NCBI GenBank assembly: GCA_964464925.1
Contig: CAYXLI010000030.1
Span: forward strand, 1 to 64,000
Origin: CAYXLI01 sp964464925
GTDB taxonomy: Bacteria; Acidobacteriota; Terriglobia; Bryobacterales; Bryobacteraceae
Length of the DNA stretch: 64,000 nucleotides
Reading direction: 5' to 3'
The translations under genes and the position numbers were made by a program. Within the stretch, counting starts at the first letter, position 1. Each line of letters starts with the position of its first letter. This document shows, piece by piece, positions 10,040-20,276 of the stretch. The notes below the pieces were generated by a model, which saw only the letters and a program-made list of their open reading frames with translations, was not told the origin of the DNA and did no database searches.

Positions 10040-11238
10040 TGAACACCGATCTCCAGGATGCTGCGCCATCTTCATCCCGCAGTAGCCACCGACTTCGAAT
10101 CGCCTATCTCACCAGCAATGATCCTAACGACCGCCGCTCGTGGTCGGGAACTCACTACTACATGGCGCGAGCCGTCGAGAAGCATTGTGGCGATGTGACC
10201 TATATCGGTCCGATCAAAATACCGTCGATGTTCGTCAGAAAAATATTGAGAAAAGCGATTCATAAGGTAACAGGCAAGACATACCTGTACACGCACACCA
10301 TCTCGCTAGCCAGGCGGGTTAGCCATATTGCCGAAGAGCGTATGCGAGGACAGTCCTTTGATGCCATCGTCGCCCCGGCAGGAGCCGGGCAGATTGCATA
10401 TCTCAATACGAGAATCCCAATCATTTATATCTCAGATACGACTTTTTCTCTAATCGTCGACTATTACCCAGAATTTTCCAACCTCTTCCCGTTCTGCCGC
10501 CGTGAAGGTGAACAGATAGAAAAGTCAGCCATTGCCAAAGCGAGCCTGGCTATTTTCTCCTCTTCTTGGGCTGCCAAATCAGCTTGCAGAGACTATCTCG
10601 CCGAACCAGGAAGAGTGCACGTTCTCCCATTTGGCGCGAATCTTGACGAACGCCCTGTACAAGGCGACGCCGATCATTTCGACACCAGCGTCTGCCGTCT
10701 CCTGTTTCTAGGCGTGGAGTGGCAGAGAAAAGGTGGCGATATCGCGTTCGAGACGCTCGTGCGGTTGGAGCAACTAGGCGTTCCGGCGGAACTCACTGTC
10801 GTTGGATGCGTGCCGCCATCGAACATATGCCACCCCAAACTCAAGGTCATCCCTTTTCTGAATAAAAACGACGATGTGGGGCGGCACCGTCTTTCGGACC
10901 TGCTCCGGTCCGCAACCTTCTTGCTGCTCCCCACAAGGGCCGACTGCACGCCGATCGTGATGTGTGAGGCCCTTGCGTTTGGACTTCCCGTTGTATCGAC
11001 GGATACGGGCGGCATTTCCGAATTGATCCAAGATGCGAAGAATGGAATCCTGTTGCCGCTCGAAGCGCGGGGCGACCGATACGGCGATGCCATCGCAAAC
11101 CTCTTATCGGAGGAGCATGTATACGCGCAGATGAGGCGTGATTGTCTGGACACGTTCAGGACCCGGCTCAACTGGGATACCTGGGGTGAGTCTCTGCACC
11201 GGCTGATCCTGAGCGTGGTGAAGGGAGACGTCGCGTGA
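10036..11238 (+). CDS. Glycosyltransferase family 4 (GT-B fold)
   Basis: A 400-residue cytosolic or membrane-associated transferase that would add a sugar to the EPS repeat unit. The C-terminal donor-binding half shows the classic signature CEALAFGLPVVSTDTGG with ISELI, containing the E-x7-E pattern, and the inner-strand segment RLLFLGVEWQRKGGDIA. The N-terminal half begins with a Rossmann-like strand (LRIAYLTSNDPN). It overlaps the polymerase-like gene upstream and the beta-helix gene downstream by 4 bases each, so the three form one operon. The donor and acceptor sugars cannot be inferred. Confidence 0.88.
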   Translation: MMNTDLQDAAPSSSRSSHRLRIAYLTSNDPNDRRSWSGTHYYMARAVEKHCGDVTYIGPIKIPSMFVRKILRKAIHKVTGKTYLYTHTISLARRVSHIAEERMRGQSFDAIVAPAGAGQIAYLNTRIPIIYISDTTFSLIVDYYPEFSNLFPFCRREGEQIEKSAIAKASLAIFSSSWAAKSACRDYLAEPGRVHVLPFGANLDERPVQGDADHFDTSVCRLLFLGVEWQRKGGDIAFETLVRLEQLGVPAELTVVGCVPPSNICHPKLKVIPFLNKNDDVGRHRLSDLLRSATFLLLPTRADCTPIVMCEALAFGLPVVSTDTGGISELIQDAKNGILLPLEARGDRYGDAIANLLSEEHVYAQMRRDCLDTFRTRLNWDTWGESLHRLILSVVKGDVA

Positions 11239-14200
11239 TACGTTTTATCCCCTGGCGGCCGCGAGTTTACTTGATCTTCCTCTTCGTTTGGGCAGCGGTT
11301 AATCCAACTCCGGTGTTTGGATCAGTGTTTTACATTGATTTCTCTCGGGGTGCCGACAACAACACTGGAACAGATAAGAATACTCCGTGGAAGCACGCCC
11401 CCGGCATGACGGACTGCTCCGACCTTTGCAAGGCGGTGGTGCTCCAGCCCGGAGACTCGGTGATTTTCAAGGGAGGTGTGACATGGGACCATACATGCTT
11501 CCCATTCACAATTCGTACGCCCGGTCTCAATGACTCTCGCCGTATTTACTATGGCGTGGACCAGACATGGTTTTCAGGTTCCACGTGGACAAGGCCTATC
11601 TTCGACGAGGAGGACAACATCCCAACCGGCTATAGCATGGTTGTCTTCGGACCGACCGCCGCCTGGTTAACGCTCGACAATATTGAAATAAAAAACTTCC
11701 GAATTGAAAACTCAAGCGATCCTCTCGGACGATCCATGATTCAGTTTCAATACGGCGCCACAAACATAACGGTCACGAATTCTCTCATCCACAGTTGGAC
11801 TGCGACTGTGGGGGGTTGCGATTCTGGATGCGACGATCAGACGGGCGCGGTGACGGGCCTGGGGCCGATGACCAACACGGTGCTTGATCACGTCACCATT
11901 TACAACGATAAGGGAAACAAGAACATCGGTGCCTGCTCATTCAATGTGGCAGTTGTTCAGTACTCGACGTTGCACGACTGTACACAAGGAACGTTCGGTG
12001 GTGTCATCGTCCACGATTGCCAAATCTACAATATCCGGCAGTCTGGCGATGCGTCAGCTCACGAGAATGCTTTGCAAACCAGCAGCGGGCGGGCGCAGAT
12101 CTACAACAACGTCGTTCATGACGTGTTTCATGGCACATGTGTTTACCCGGTGCTGGGGCCTGATTCCGGAACCGTCAACGTATTCAACAACGTCGTCTGG
12201 AATTGCGTGCCAACTCCGTTCGGACCCGACAGCGAGCGTATCGGCAGCGCGACGGTGGACGTGAACATCTATAACAATACGGCCAAGGGAGGTTCAGTGT
12301 TTTCGGCTGGTCCGCGCGCTGGAAACAATCCGATTCGCGTCCTCACGATCCGGAACAATCATTGGATCAGTGATTTGAGTAACCCTCTATACGTCGTGAA
12401 CGGAGCCGCGATGACCATAACGCAATCGAACAATATTGTGATGACGACCGCCGTGGCCACGCGCCAAGGCTACACCGTCGAGAACCGTTTCGCACCGACT
12501 AACATCACGAACAGCACGGTGGATACTGGGTCGAGTGAGGCGGCGAGGCTCTTCAGTACCGACATAGGAGGCGTAACGCGGCCGCAATGCAAGGGGTGGG
12601 ACGTTGGCGCATACGAATTTCGCGATTGTATACCGATAGTCCCTACTGGCGGCAATGTCCATCTCCTGAATATCGATTCAACGCCCCCCGGACTGCAGTT
12701 TTCACTCGAAGATGGAACTCTGCTGACTTCTCCCAACACGGTGTGGTTGTCTGAGGGTGATCACTCGATCACCTGGGTATCCCCGCAAGCGAAAGGATCC
12801 GACACTCAGTATGTCTTCCAAAGTTGGGCGGATTCAGATGCTGGTTCTACACGCCCCATCAACATCACCGCAGACGCTTCCTACAGTGCCAATTTTCAAA
12901 CTCAATACCTGTTCAATAGCGTTGCATCGCCGCCATACGGGGGAATGGTGGGACCGCCCACCGGATTCTACAACGCTGGTCAGACGCTATCACTATTTGT
13001 CGCGCCCAATGCCAATGCCACGTTCACCGGATGGACTGGTAACGGACCCGGTTCTTATACGGGAGCGAATCTGAATGCGACGATTACCATCAACGCTCCA
13101 ATCACCGAAACCGCAAACTTCCTGGCCTCGGCTCCGCTCGGATTGCGCTTCGTGCCGGTGCCACCCTGTCGAATTGCGGATACACGAAATCCTGATAGTC
13201 CACTCGGTGGACCAACGTTAGCAGGCTCGATCTCACGCGAGTTCAACATCCCATCGAGCGGGTGCGGAATTCCTGTCAGCGCTGCCTCCTATTCATTGAA
13301 TGTCACGGTCGTTCCCAGAGTCCCGCTCAGCTATCTGACGCTGTGGCCTGCTGGCGTGCGGCAACCTTTCGTCGCCACGTTGAATAGCGAGGATGGACGC
13401 ACCAAGGCAAATGCCGCCATAGTGGCCGCCGGCACTAGCGGTTCGGTGAGCGTGTACGCGACAAACGCCACGGATCTGGTTCTGGATATCAACGGCTACT
13501 TTGAGTCGACGAATCCGGACGGCTTGGTGTTCTATCCGCTCACGCCTTGCCGGATTGCCGATACGCGAAATCCTTACGGAAAATTTGGCGGTCCGATGAT
13601 GAGCTCGAAAGAAACTAGGACCTTTCCGATCCTGAGTTCAGCCTGCAATATTCCCGCAACAGCACGTGCGTATGCGTTAAATATCACCGTCGCGCCGAGC
13701 ACTGGTCTTACCTATCTGACCGCTTGGCCGACCGGCAGTTCCCTGCCCTTGGTTTCGACGTTGAACTCCCCCAGCGGAAGTACGGTCGCGAACGCAGCCA
13801 TCGTTCCCGCCGGAACGGGCGGCTCAATCAACATCTTCGCCACCGATCAAACGCATTTGATCATCGACATCAATGGTTACTTCGGTCCGCCCGGCCCAGG
13901 CGGGCTGTCATTTTATCCAGTCACGCCCTGTCGCATGGTGGATACTCGTAATACTCCAGTAGGCCTTTTCACCGCACCTTCACTCCTTCCGCAGAAGTCG
14001 CGATCCTTCCCTCTACTAGCAAGCGCCTGCACTCCTCCACCCTCGGCGCTGGCATATTCGTTGAACGTCACAGCTGTTCCGCAAGCGCCGCTCAGTTATC
14101 TCACACTGTATCCTGCGGGAGAGCCACGGCCCCTCGCCTCCCTCCTCAATGCAGAAAAGGCGGTGCATCGGCCAATGCGGCGATTGTCAAGGCCGGCAGT

Positions 14201-14275
14201 GGCGGGGCTGTCAGCGTTTTCGTGACGGACACCTCAGATCTAATTCTCGATCTGAGTGGTTACTTCGCGCCGTGA
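11235..14275 (+). CDS. Secreted beta-helix protein with three C-terminal repeat modules; frame broken near the end
   Basis: A signal peptide (about residues 1-31) is followed by a right-handed parallel beta-helix (about 35-470) with many short N/V-rich rungs such as NITVTNSLIHSW. A divergent InlB/listeria-type repeat region (about 480-635) comes next, then three modules of about 120 residues, each with PCRIADTR or PCRMVDTR, a LNVTV-like strand, Y-L-T and D-(L/I)-NGYF. The uninterrupted frame stops at 14225 inside module three. Adding one A to the AAAA run at 14155-14158 restores the missing tail (ANAAIVKAG ... ILDLSGYFAP) up to the TGA at 14273-14275, for 1013 residues. This is either a sequencing error or a fresh frameshift. 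The beta-helix half is paralogous to the convergent gene next door. Probably binds or cleaves polysaccharide; no catalytic residues are assigned. Confidence 0.8.
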
Positions 14276-14295
14276 TCCCTCTCCCCAATGAAAAA

Positions 14296-14326
14296 AGCAC
14301 GTCCGGATAGGAGATCCGAACGTGCT
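14296..14326. terminator. Bidirectional terminator between convergent beta-helix genes
   Basis: AGCACGTCCGGAT pairs with ATCCGAACGTGCT (one C/A mismatch, 5-base loop). On the minus strand it is followed by six T residues, and on the plus strand by GTTT. It lies just past the ends of both convergent genes, so it probably serves both; the minus-strand version is a strong intrinsic terminator. Confidence 0.8.
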
Positions 14327-14351
14327 GTTTCTAGACTCAACCGGTGCCGTT

Positions 14352-16982
14352 TTAGAGAGGCGTCTTCATGTCAGTAGCAATCTCGGAAGCGCTCAGAGCT
14401 CTTTTGTAGATCCGAACCTCATCGATTAATCCACCGAAGTACTCGCCCCATACCAAATCGCCACCGATGCGAAGCGCACCCGTCGATACCGGCATGCTGC
14501 CTGAAACCGGCTGGCTATTCACGAGTTGGCCGTTCACATAGAGCCGCAAAACCGAACCGTCATACGTTGTGGCTACATGGGTCCAGGTGTTCAGCGGTAT
14601 CGGCGAGCCGCCATACAGATTGACGTCGTCCCCAACATTGATGGTCCCGGCAGGCGTAGACGTATAGGTGTTCGCGTAAAGCGAATAGGAGAGGCCATTG
14701 GGTCGCTCCTTGATCGCGACCGCCTGCCAGTCTGCTGCCTGGGTCATGTAGACCCAAGCTTCCATTGTGACCGCGGTCGTCAGGTCCAAAGAAGCAGAGT
14801 CATTGACTGTAACCAAGCTGTTAGTGCCGTTGAAGGAAAGAGCGTTACCGAATCGCCCTGACGTACTCCAGGTTGCTCCCGAGATCGCTCCGTTATTTCC
14901 GAGGCCGGAAAGATCGGCGACGGTCGTTCCCGTACCTTCGTTGAAGCTATACGCCGCCACCAGACCCGGTACCGAGGAAGTCGACGTAGGGTTGACCGTC
15001 AGCGTTGCGCTCTTGGTTATCCCTGAACTGCTGGCGGTAAGGGTGATAGAACTGGTGCTGGTTGTGCTCCCTGTCTTGATGGAAAAATTCGCAGTGGTAG
15101 CACCACCAGCTACGGTGACACTCGATGGCACCGGTGCCAATGCCGAATTCGAACTGGCAATTGCGACGGCTATACCGCCCGAGGGCGCCGCTGCCGAAAG
15201 CGTGACGGTTCCTGTGACGCTTCCACCGCTAGTCACCGAAGACGGGTTCACGCCCAGCGCCACCAAGCTCGGAGAAGTAGAACCGGTGCTTGTTGGCGAG
15301 AGCGTCAGCGAGGACGATGCAGACGAACCATTGGCTGAAGCTGTAATGTTCGCCGTCGTATTGCTCGCAACACCCGCTGCGGACGCAGAGAAATTCGCAG
15401 TTTGCGCACCCGTGGACACTGTAACCGATGCAGGGACGGAGAGCGCACTTTGGCTACTGGTCAAGCTAACGATCACGCTGGCGGATGCCGCGGCTTTCAA
15501 AGTGACGGTGCAGGCGGTAGTGCCCGGTGTCTGCACGGAAGTCGGCGTGCAACTCAGAGAGGACACGCCAGGCTGAGCAGTAGTACCACCGGATCCGTAC
15601 TGGTAGGCACTGTCATCCCAGGCTCCTGTAGTAGGCCGGACCGCTCCGTGTATATCAGCACACAGGCCTGGCATGGAACCACATCGGGACGTAAAATTAG
15701 CCCCGGCATTTACTGACACACCATTGCTCGTGGGAGCAAAGGCATTGGTTGCAGTGTAGCCTTGCTGTGCGGCCTGCGCCTGCGTCAAGCTCACTTCGTG
15801 GTCGGTGATCAGATTCGCGACGGCGCCCGAGGGCTCTATTGCTGGAGTGCCGAGGTCCGAAATCCAGAAATTATTCTGACGGTACATCGTGGCGATCGGG
15901 TTATTACCCGGACGAGAGCCGTCACTCCACGCCGCTCCTCCCTGTCCGTTGCATAGATTGTTAACGACGTAAGCCGTTACGGTTCCATTGCCGATTCTCT
16001 CGGGCTCGATGCCGCACGGAGTGGGCACTGTGTTGTACACCACGTTATTGTAGATGTACATGTTGTAGGCAACTGACTGGCCGGCTGAGTCGGGGAGTAT
16101 ATACAGACCAGTTCCATGCATCACATCGTGTAAGGTGTTGTTGTAAACGCGGCAGTTCTGTCCATCAATCTGCAAACCATTTTCGTGTGCCGAGTTATCG
16201 CCCGATTGATAGATGTTGTAGATGTGATTGTCGTGAACCTGACAGCCGCCGAAGATACCTTCAGTGCAATCATGTAGCGTCGAGTACTGAACCCCAGGGA
16301 CGTTGAAAGTGCAAGACCCGATGTTCTTATTCGCCGTGTCGTTATAGATGTTTACGTGGTCAAGAAGAATATTGGTCATCGGACCGAGTCCCGTGACCGC
16401 GCCGGTCTGATCATCACAACCGGAGCTGCAACTGCCCACAGTCGCGGTCCAACTATGAATGACCGAATTCGTGACGGTAATATTGACCGCACCGTACATG
16501 AACTGGATCATTGACCGGTCCAGAGGGTCCGTAGAGTTCTCAATCCGAAAATTCTTAATCTCGACGTTATCCAACGTCAGCCATGTTGCATTTGCGCCGA
16601 ACACCACCATGCTGTACCCAGATGGGATATTGTTCTCTTCATCGAAAACAGGTTGAGTCCAGGAAGAGCCCGCAAACCAGGTCTTGTCTACACCGTAGTA
16701 AATGCGGTGGGAATCGTCGCTTCCCGCCGTGTTGATCATGAACGGAAAGGCGGTGTGGTCCCATCGAACACCTCCCTTGAATATCACGGCGTCACTTGGA
16801 TTCAGAGACGCGGAGCTGCAGGCTCCAGTACACCCGTTCATCCCTGGAGCGTGCTTCCATGGTGCGGACTTGGAAGTGCCGGCACTGGAATCATTTCCAG
16901 TACCAAAGTCCACGTAATACGTCGCCGCTGATGCTGATGCCGCGAGAGATACAAAAAAAATCAAAATGTTAGTAATTCGCAT
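14352..16982 (-). CDS. Secreted beta-helix protein with C-terminal LamG (concanavalin-like) domain
   Basis: An 876-residue secreted protein. It has a signal peptide (ILIFFVSLAASASA), a right-handed beta-helix (about 20-460) and two Ser/Thr-rich Ig-like linker repeats (about 475-665; VSLTSSQSALSVPASVTV). A LamG-like lectin fold follows (about 670-876) with FNEGTGTTVADLSG, LRIGGDLVWGEYFGG and IDEVRIYKRALSA. The helix part is closely similar to the convergent neighbour (both share PWKHAPGM, DDQTGAVTGLGPMTN and AHENGLQ-like segments). The LamG part is nearly the same module as the two in the 1350-residue protein at 36599-40651. AAGGATT precedes the ATG. Likely an extracellular polysaccharide-binding or lyase-like protein; no active site is assigned. 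Confidence 0.85.
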   Translation of the reverse strand: MRITNILIFFVSLAASASAATYYVDFGTGNDSSAGTSKSAPWKHAPGMNGCTGACSSASLNPSDAVIFKGGVRWDHTAFPFMINTAGSDDSHRIYYGVDKTWFAGSSWTQPVFDEENNIPSGYSMVVFGANATWLTLDNVEIKNFRIENSTDPLDRSMIQFMYGAVNITVTNSVIHSWTATVGSCSSGCDDQTGAVTGLGPMTNILLDHVNIYNDTANKNIGSCTFNVPGVQYSTLHDCTEGIFGGCQVHDNHIYNIYQSGDNSAHENGLQIDGQNCRVYNNTLHDVMHGTGLYILPDSAGQSVAYNMYIYNNVVYNTVPTPCGIEPERIGNGTVTAYVVNNLCNGQGGAAWSDGSRPGNNPIATMYRQNNFWISDLGTPAIEPSGAVANLITDHEVSLTQAQAAQQGYTATNAFAPTSNGVSVNAGANFTSRCGSMPGLCADIHGAVRPTTGAWDDSAYQYGSGGTTAQPGVSSLSCTPTSVQTPGTTACTVTLKAAASASVIVSLTSSQSALSVPASVTVSTGAQTANFSASAAGVASNTTANITASANGSSASSSLTLSPTSTGSTSPSLVALGVNPSSVTSGGSVTGTVTLSAAAPSGGIAVAIASSNSALAPVPSSVTVAGGATTANFSIKTGSTTSTSSITLTASSSGITKSATLTVNPTSTSSVPGLVAAYSFNEGTGTTVADLSGLGNNGAISGATWSTSGRFGNALSFNGTNSLVTVNDSASLDLTTAVTMEAWVYMTQAADWQAVAIKERPNGLSYSLYANTYTSTPAGTINVGDDVNLYGGSPIPLNTWTHVATTYDGSVLRLYVNGQLVNSQPVSGSMPVSTGALRIGGDLVWGEYFGGLIDEVRIYKRALSASEIATDMKTPL

Positions 16983-18043
16983 AATCCTTCTTACACTCGG
17001 AGATCGAGATTAGTGTGCCTAGGGCATCCCGGCGGTGGCCGAGGCCGCACCAAATATGGCCCTCGGCATTGAATAACTTCAATCCCATCTGAGACTTGCA
17101 AATACAGAAGTCTAGATACACTGAGAGCTGCAACAACCAAATGACGCTTTATTTTCCTAACTGCCCGAGTGTGTCGGGCTATTCTTCCCTAGGAAAGAAT
17201 TCGACCGTACCACTGCACTTCTCACTGAGACTTATGCCTAGGTAGTCCTCCGTATTTTACCCTACTAGTTCTAGATCGTCAGTAAAATTTAATTACCCTC
17301 TTTTGTGGGTATAATACGATCTTATGAGGGGATCTTAGTCACGGCGACACCCGTAAATTTAGGTGATCGAGAGATTGGTCCTCTGGCATTGCGCCTTTGC
17401 TAAGTTCGACTTCCATGGCACGAAGAATCTTATACCTGGAGAGTGATTCGGTCGGCTCTGATGACTGGAATTCTAATTTCTTACGGTTTCGATCAGAGAC
17501 ACGCCAACCTTCGAGAGTCCCTCAAAGACGATTCCGGCTCACCGTTACCTACCCATGGATTCTTATCTCAATGTACAAACAATGGCTCGTTTCAAACGAC
17601 AATTCGAAACACTACGGCGTGGTGTCTTGGTGTGAAATCAAACAAGAACAACAAAGCAGAAAAGAATCGGTGCACACATCGTTTGTAGGCAGAGGTCTCT
17701 TCTGTTAGCAGCACCTGTGCGGAAAATCCTCAAAGTGTTGATCGAAATTCTCCGGCCTTGAGAAGGATGAGACTAGAGAATGTGCGGGAGATGAGCCGGT
17801 AGTGCGACTTGAGCTCTCAGCCTCAATCGGAGAGGGCCGAACTAACGAATTGGAGATGCGACGTTTCGCGCGTCCTGAAGAGACGCACTTGGCGGTCACA
17901 CTCGCAGGTGGCGTGCGTCCGGGGGCGGGCGCTATCGCGAGAGCGGGCTGGACTGGCGCAGGCGCCGTCTGCTGGGTGCTCGCTTACAGTCTTAAAATTG
18001 CGGCTTGAGCGAAAATCTGTAGGCCAATTCTCAACTCAAGGGG
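16983..18043. other. 1.06-kb intergenic region, no supported gene
   Basis: More AT-rich than its surroundings. The longest frame here (17397-17708, +) has no recognisable domain and no clear ribosome site, so I leave it out. A 6-bp hairpin GCCCGA/TCGGGC sits at 17163-17179, and an AT-rich imperfect palindrome at 17274-17321. The promoter of the minus-strand beta-helix gene must lie in the left part, but I cannot pick it out. Confidence 0.4.
17274..17321. promoter_or_regulatory. Imperfect AT-rich palindrome containing TATAAT
   Basis: GATCGT (17274-17279) mirrors ACGATC (17316-17321). Inside it ATTACCC (17292-17298) mirrors GGGTATAAT (17307-17315) with two extra bases. The TATAAT at 17310-17315 would be a -10 reading rightward, but no good -35 is present. 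It could be a regulator-binding site or a protein-bound end. Confidence 0.25.
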
Positions 18044-19141
18044 TCATGCTGACAACGCTACTTCAGCAAACGCCGCGCGCAACACAGACACGCATCTTTG
18101 CGCTGCGCAGCCATCCCAGAGTTTCGGAATTCTACCCACCGGCGGCGCCGCAGTCATCTGTCCCCAAGCATTCAGAATGCTACGTTTGCTCGTGCCCGCC
18201 AGACGATTCGTCCCCTCTGCGATGGTGATTGGCCTTTCGGTGTTGTTGCGCAACGTCAGGCATGGGATGCCCAGCGCCGTGGTTTCCTCTTGAATCCCCC
18301 CTGAGTCAGTAAACACAGCCGCACTGTTTGCCATGAGGCAAAGGAAGTCGAGATAGCTGAGTGGATCGGTAAATTTGATGGACCCGGACTGCGAAAGGAC
18401 TTGTAGACCTCCGCGTGTGCGCGGGTGCACGGGAAAGCAAAGCGGCAATTCCGTGGAAATCTGATTTAATGCAGACATTATCTCGGCAAACTGCTCTGGT
18501 GTGTCGACGTTGGCGGGACGGTGCAGAGTCACCAGGCCGAAACATCCTCGGCTTAGCGTGAGGCGATCCAGTATGTCGGACTGTTTCGCACTCTCCAAAT
18601 GAAATCGGAGCGAGTCGATCATCAGGTTGCCAACAAAATGCACCCGCTCCGCCGCGATTCCTTCCTTCTGCAGATTTGTGATGGCGCTTTCCTCTGTCAC
18701 CAGCAGAATATCGGAAATTGCATCTGTCACTACCCTGTTGATCTCCTCGGGCATGGAGCGGTCAAAGCTGCGCAGACCGGCTTCAACGTGGACTACAGGG
18801 ATGTGAAGCTTGGCAGCGGCGAGTGCGGAAGCGAGAGTTGAATTTACGTCACCAACGACGATTACGGCGTCAGGTCGCTCCTGCTGCAGCACCGGTTCGA
18901 ACCGCCGCAATACCTCCGCTGTCTGCACCGCATGCGACCCGGACCCGACCTCCAGATTGTAGGCCGGATCCGCCAGTTGCAAGTCTCGAAAGAACCGGCC
19001 CGACATTGCTTCGTCATAGTGCTGTCCCGTATGAACCAGCACTGGGAGGAAGCCCTCCTCCTTCGAGACAGCGCGGATCAGGGGGGCCAGCTTCATGAAA
19101 TTTGGCCGAGCTGCGGCAACACAGATAAATTTCAGTGTCAT
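18044..19141 (-). CDS. wecB: Non-hydrolysing UDP-N-acetylglucosamine 2-epimerase (WecB/WbpI family)
   Basis: A 365-residue cytosolic enzyme that interconverts UDP-GlcNAc-type and UDP-ManNAc-type sugars. Family motifs are intact: AARPNFMKLAPL at the N-terminus, HTGQHYD, VHVEAGLRSFD, MPEEINR, FPVHPRTR, and DSGGIQEE followed by the Thr-Glu-Arg-Pro of RNNTERPIT. I prefer the ATG at 19141 (MTLKFICVAAA) over that at 19159, because the protein then begins at the first Rossmann strand. It lies 100 bases behind the epimerase gene on the same strand. Given the Gfo/Idh, DegT and WbpD-like genes elsewhere in the window, it may act on a diacetamido-glucuronate substrate (WbpI role) instead of plain UDP-GlcNAc. 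Sequence alone does not decide. Confidence 0.9.
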   Translation of the reverse strand: MTLKFICVAAARPNFMKLAPLIRAVSKEEGFLPVLVHTGQHYDEAMSGRFFRDLQLADPAYNLEVGSGSHAVQTAEVLRRFEPVLQQERPDAVIVVGDVNSTLASALAAAKLHIPVVHVEAGLRSFDRSMPEEINRVVTDAISDILLVTEESAITNLQKEGIAAERVHFVGNLMIDSLRFHLESAKQSDILDRLTLSRGCFGLVTLHRPANVDTPEQFAEIMSALNQISTELPLCFPVHPRTRGGLQVLSQSGSIKFTDPLSYLDFLCLMANSAAVFTDSGGIQEETTALGIPCLTLRNNTERPITIAEGTNRLAGTSKRSILNAWGQMTAAPPVGRIPKLWDGCAAQRCVSVLRAAFAEVALSA

Positions 19142-19243
19142 TATGAGACCCACTTGCAAGTCGTCGACCGCAGCAAATTTATCGGGCGACTCAGCCTTTG
19201 CTATCCCAAGACTTGGATCGATTTACGAGAATCTGGGATTTCT

Positions 19244-20209
19244 TCACGCACCGGCTGCAGTAAGTTTGCGCCCCACGAACCACTGGATAAACATCCGAAG
19301 GCCCTGTGCGATCGGCGTTGCCGGCTGATAGCCGAGCATACGATACGCTTTCGACATGTCAGCATAGGCAAGGGGTATTTCTCCCGGCAGCTCCGGATGC
19401 CAGGCAACCGTCGCTTTCTTTCCGAGAAGATTCTCGATCAAGTGAACCAACATCATCAACTCAATGGGCTGGGAACTGCCAACGTTGAGCACTTCAAATC
19501 TGCAATCCAGCTCGAGCGCCAGCATGATCGCCTGCACAGCGTCGTCCACATAGGTATAATCCCGTTGAATTGTGCCGTCGCCGAAGACGGGAATCGACAA
19601 GCCGTCATCAATCATTTCGGTGTATCTCAATATGGCCGTATCGGAACGCTGGCGAGGTCCGTATACGGCAAAAAAACGAAGGCACGCCACAGTAAGCCCA
19701 TACAGATGGGAATATGTGTAGCACAACTTCTCACCCGCAACCTTCGTCGCCGCATAAGGAGAACGTGGCCAGTTGGCTCCGTCATCCTCGCGGTATGGCA
19801 CACGGTCAGTAGCGCCGTAGATGGAACTGGTCGAACCGAATATGAACCGCGGAACCTTAAATCGCCGGCAAGCTTCCAATAACACCAGAGTGCCGCCAAT
19901 ATTGACCGACTCGTAAAGCTGAGGATCCGCGAGGGAAGGCCGAAGTCCAACACGGGCCGCCAAGTGCACGATGGCGTCTGGGCGCTCATCTTGCATTACG
20001 CGAGATACTTTCTCAGAGTCGCGGATGTCGCAGACGTGAAAGGCGATGGATCGGGTTGCTCGAACTGCGGATAGGTTTTCCAACTTCGAGTGGGGCGAAT
20101 AGGAATCGTTGAGATCGTCAATGATAGCAACCTCGTGCCCCCTGCACAGAAGTTGCTGGGATACATGTGAACCGATAAAACCGGCACCCCCGGTGACCAG
20201 CACCTTCAT
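19244..20209 (-). CDS. NAD-dependent nucleotide-sugar epimerase, UDP-glucuronate 4-epimerase-like
   Basis: A 321-residue extended short-chain dehydrogenase. GGAGFIGSHV is the NAD-binding Gly motif, STSSIYG carries the catalytic Ser/Thr, and SPYAATK holds the YxxxK pair. FFAVYGPRQRSD with FGDGTIQRDYTYVDDAV is typical of the GalE/GAE branch, and the RFFAVYGPR pattern is closest to UDP-glucuronate 4-epimerases. It would supply a uronic-acid or galactose-type donor for the EPS. AGGAG lies about 7 bases before the ATG, and a sigma-54-type promoter lies about 50 bases upstream. It probably heads a two-gene operon with the 2-epimerase. Confidence 0.87.
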   Translation of the reverse strand: MKVLVTGGAGFIGSHVSQQLLCRGHEVAIIDDLNDSYSPHSKLENLSAVRATRSIAFHVCDIRDSEKVSRVMQDERPDAIVHLAARVGLRPSLADPQLYESVNIGGTLVLLEACRRFKVPRFIFGSTSSIYGATDRVPYREDDGANWPRSPYAATKVAGEKLCYTYSHLYGLTVACLRFFAVYGPRQRSDTAILRYTEMIDDGLSIPVFGDGTIQRDYTYVDDAVQAIMLALELDCRFEVLNVGSSQPIELMMLVHLIENLLGKKATVAWHPELPGEIPLAYADMSKAYRMLGYQPATPIAQGLRMFIQWFVGRKLTAAGA

Positions 20210-20260
20210 TAACCAGCTCCTATTTCAAATTCCTTACGATGTGGACTGATGATGCAAACA

Positions 20261-20276
20261 GCACTTCGGCTGCCAA
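20261..20276 (-). promoter_or_regulatory. Sigma-54-type (-24/-12) promoter ahead of the epimerase
   Basis: On the minus strand the sequence reads TTGGCAGCCGAAGTGC. GG and GC are separated by exactly 10 bases, and TGGCAG matches the -24 consensus. The predicted start near 20249 gives a leader of about 40 bases to the epimerase ATG, with AGGAG in place. An NtrC-type activator is encoded 3 kb away. Confidence 0.55.

Noticed and set aside
14767..15576. Long plus-strand frame of 269 codons opposite the beta-helix gene
   Set aside because: It mirrors the Ser/Thr/Ala-rich linker of the real minus-strand gene; its composition (V/A/L/T-rich) is the antisense of that repeat and it has no ribosome site.
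17397..17708. Plus-strand frame of 103 codons in the 1-kb intergenic space
   Set aside because: No domain, no ribosome site and unusual composition; its start (RRILYLESD) vaguely recalls a response regulator but nothing further supports it.
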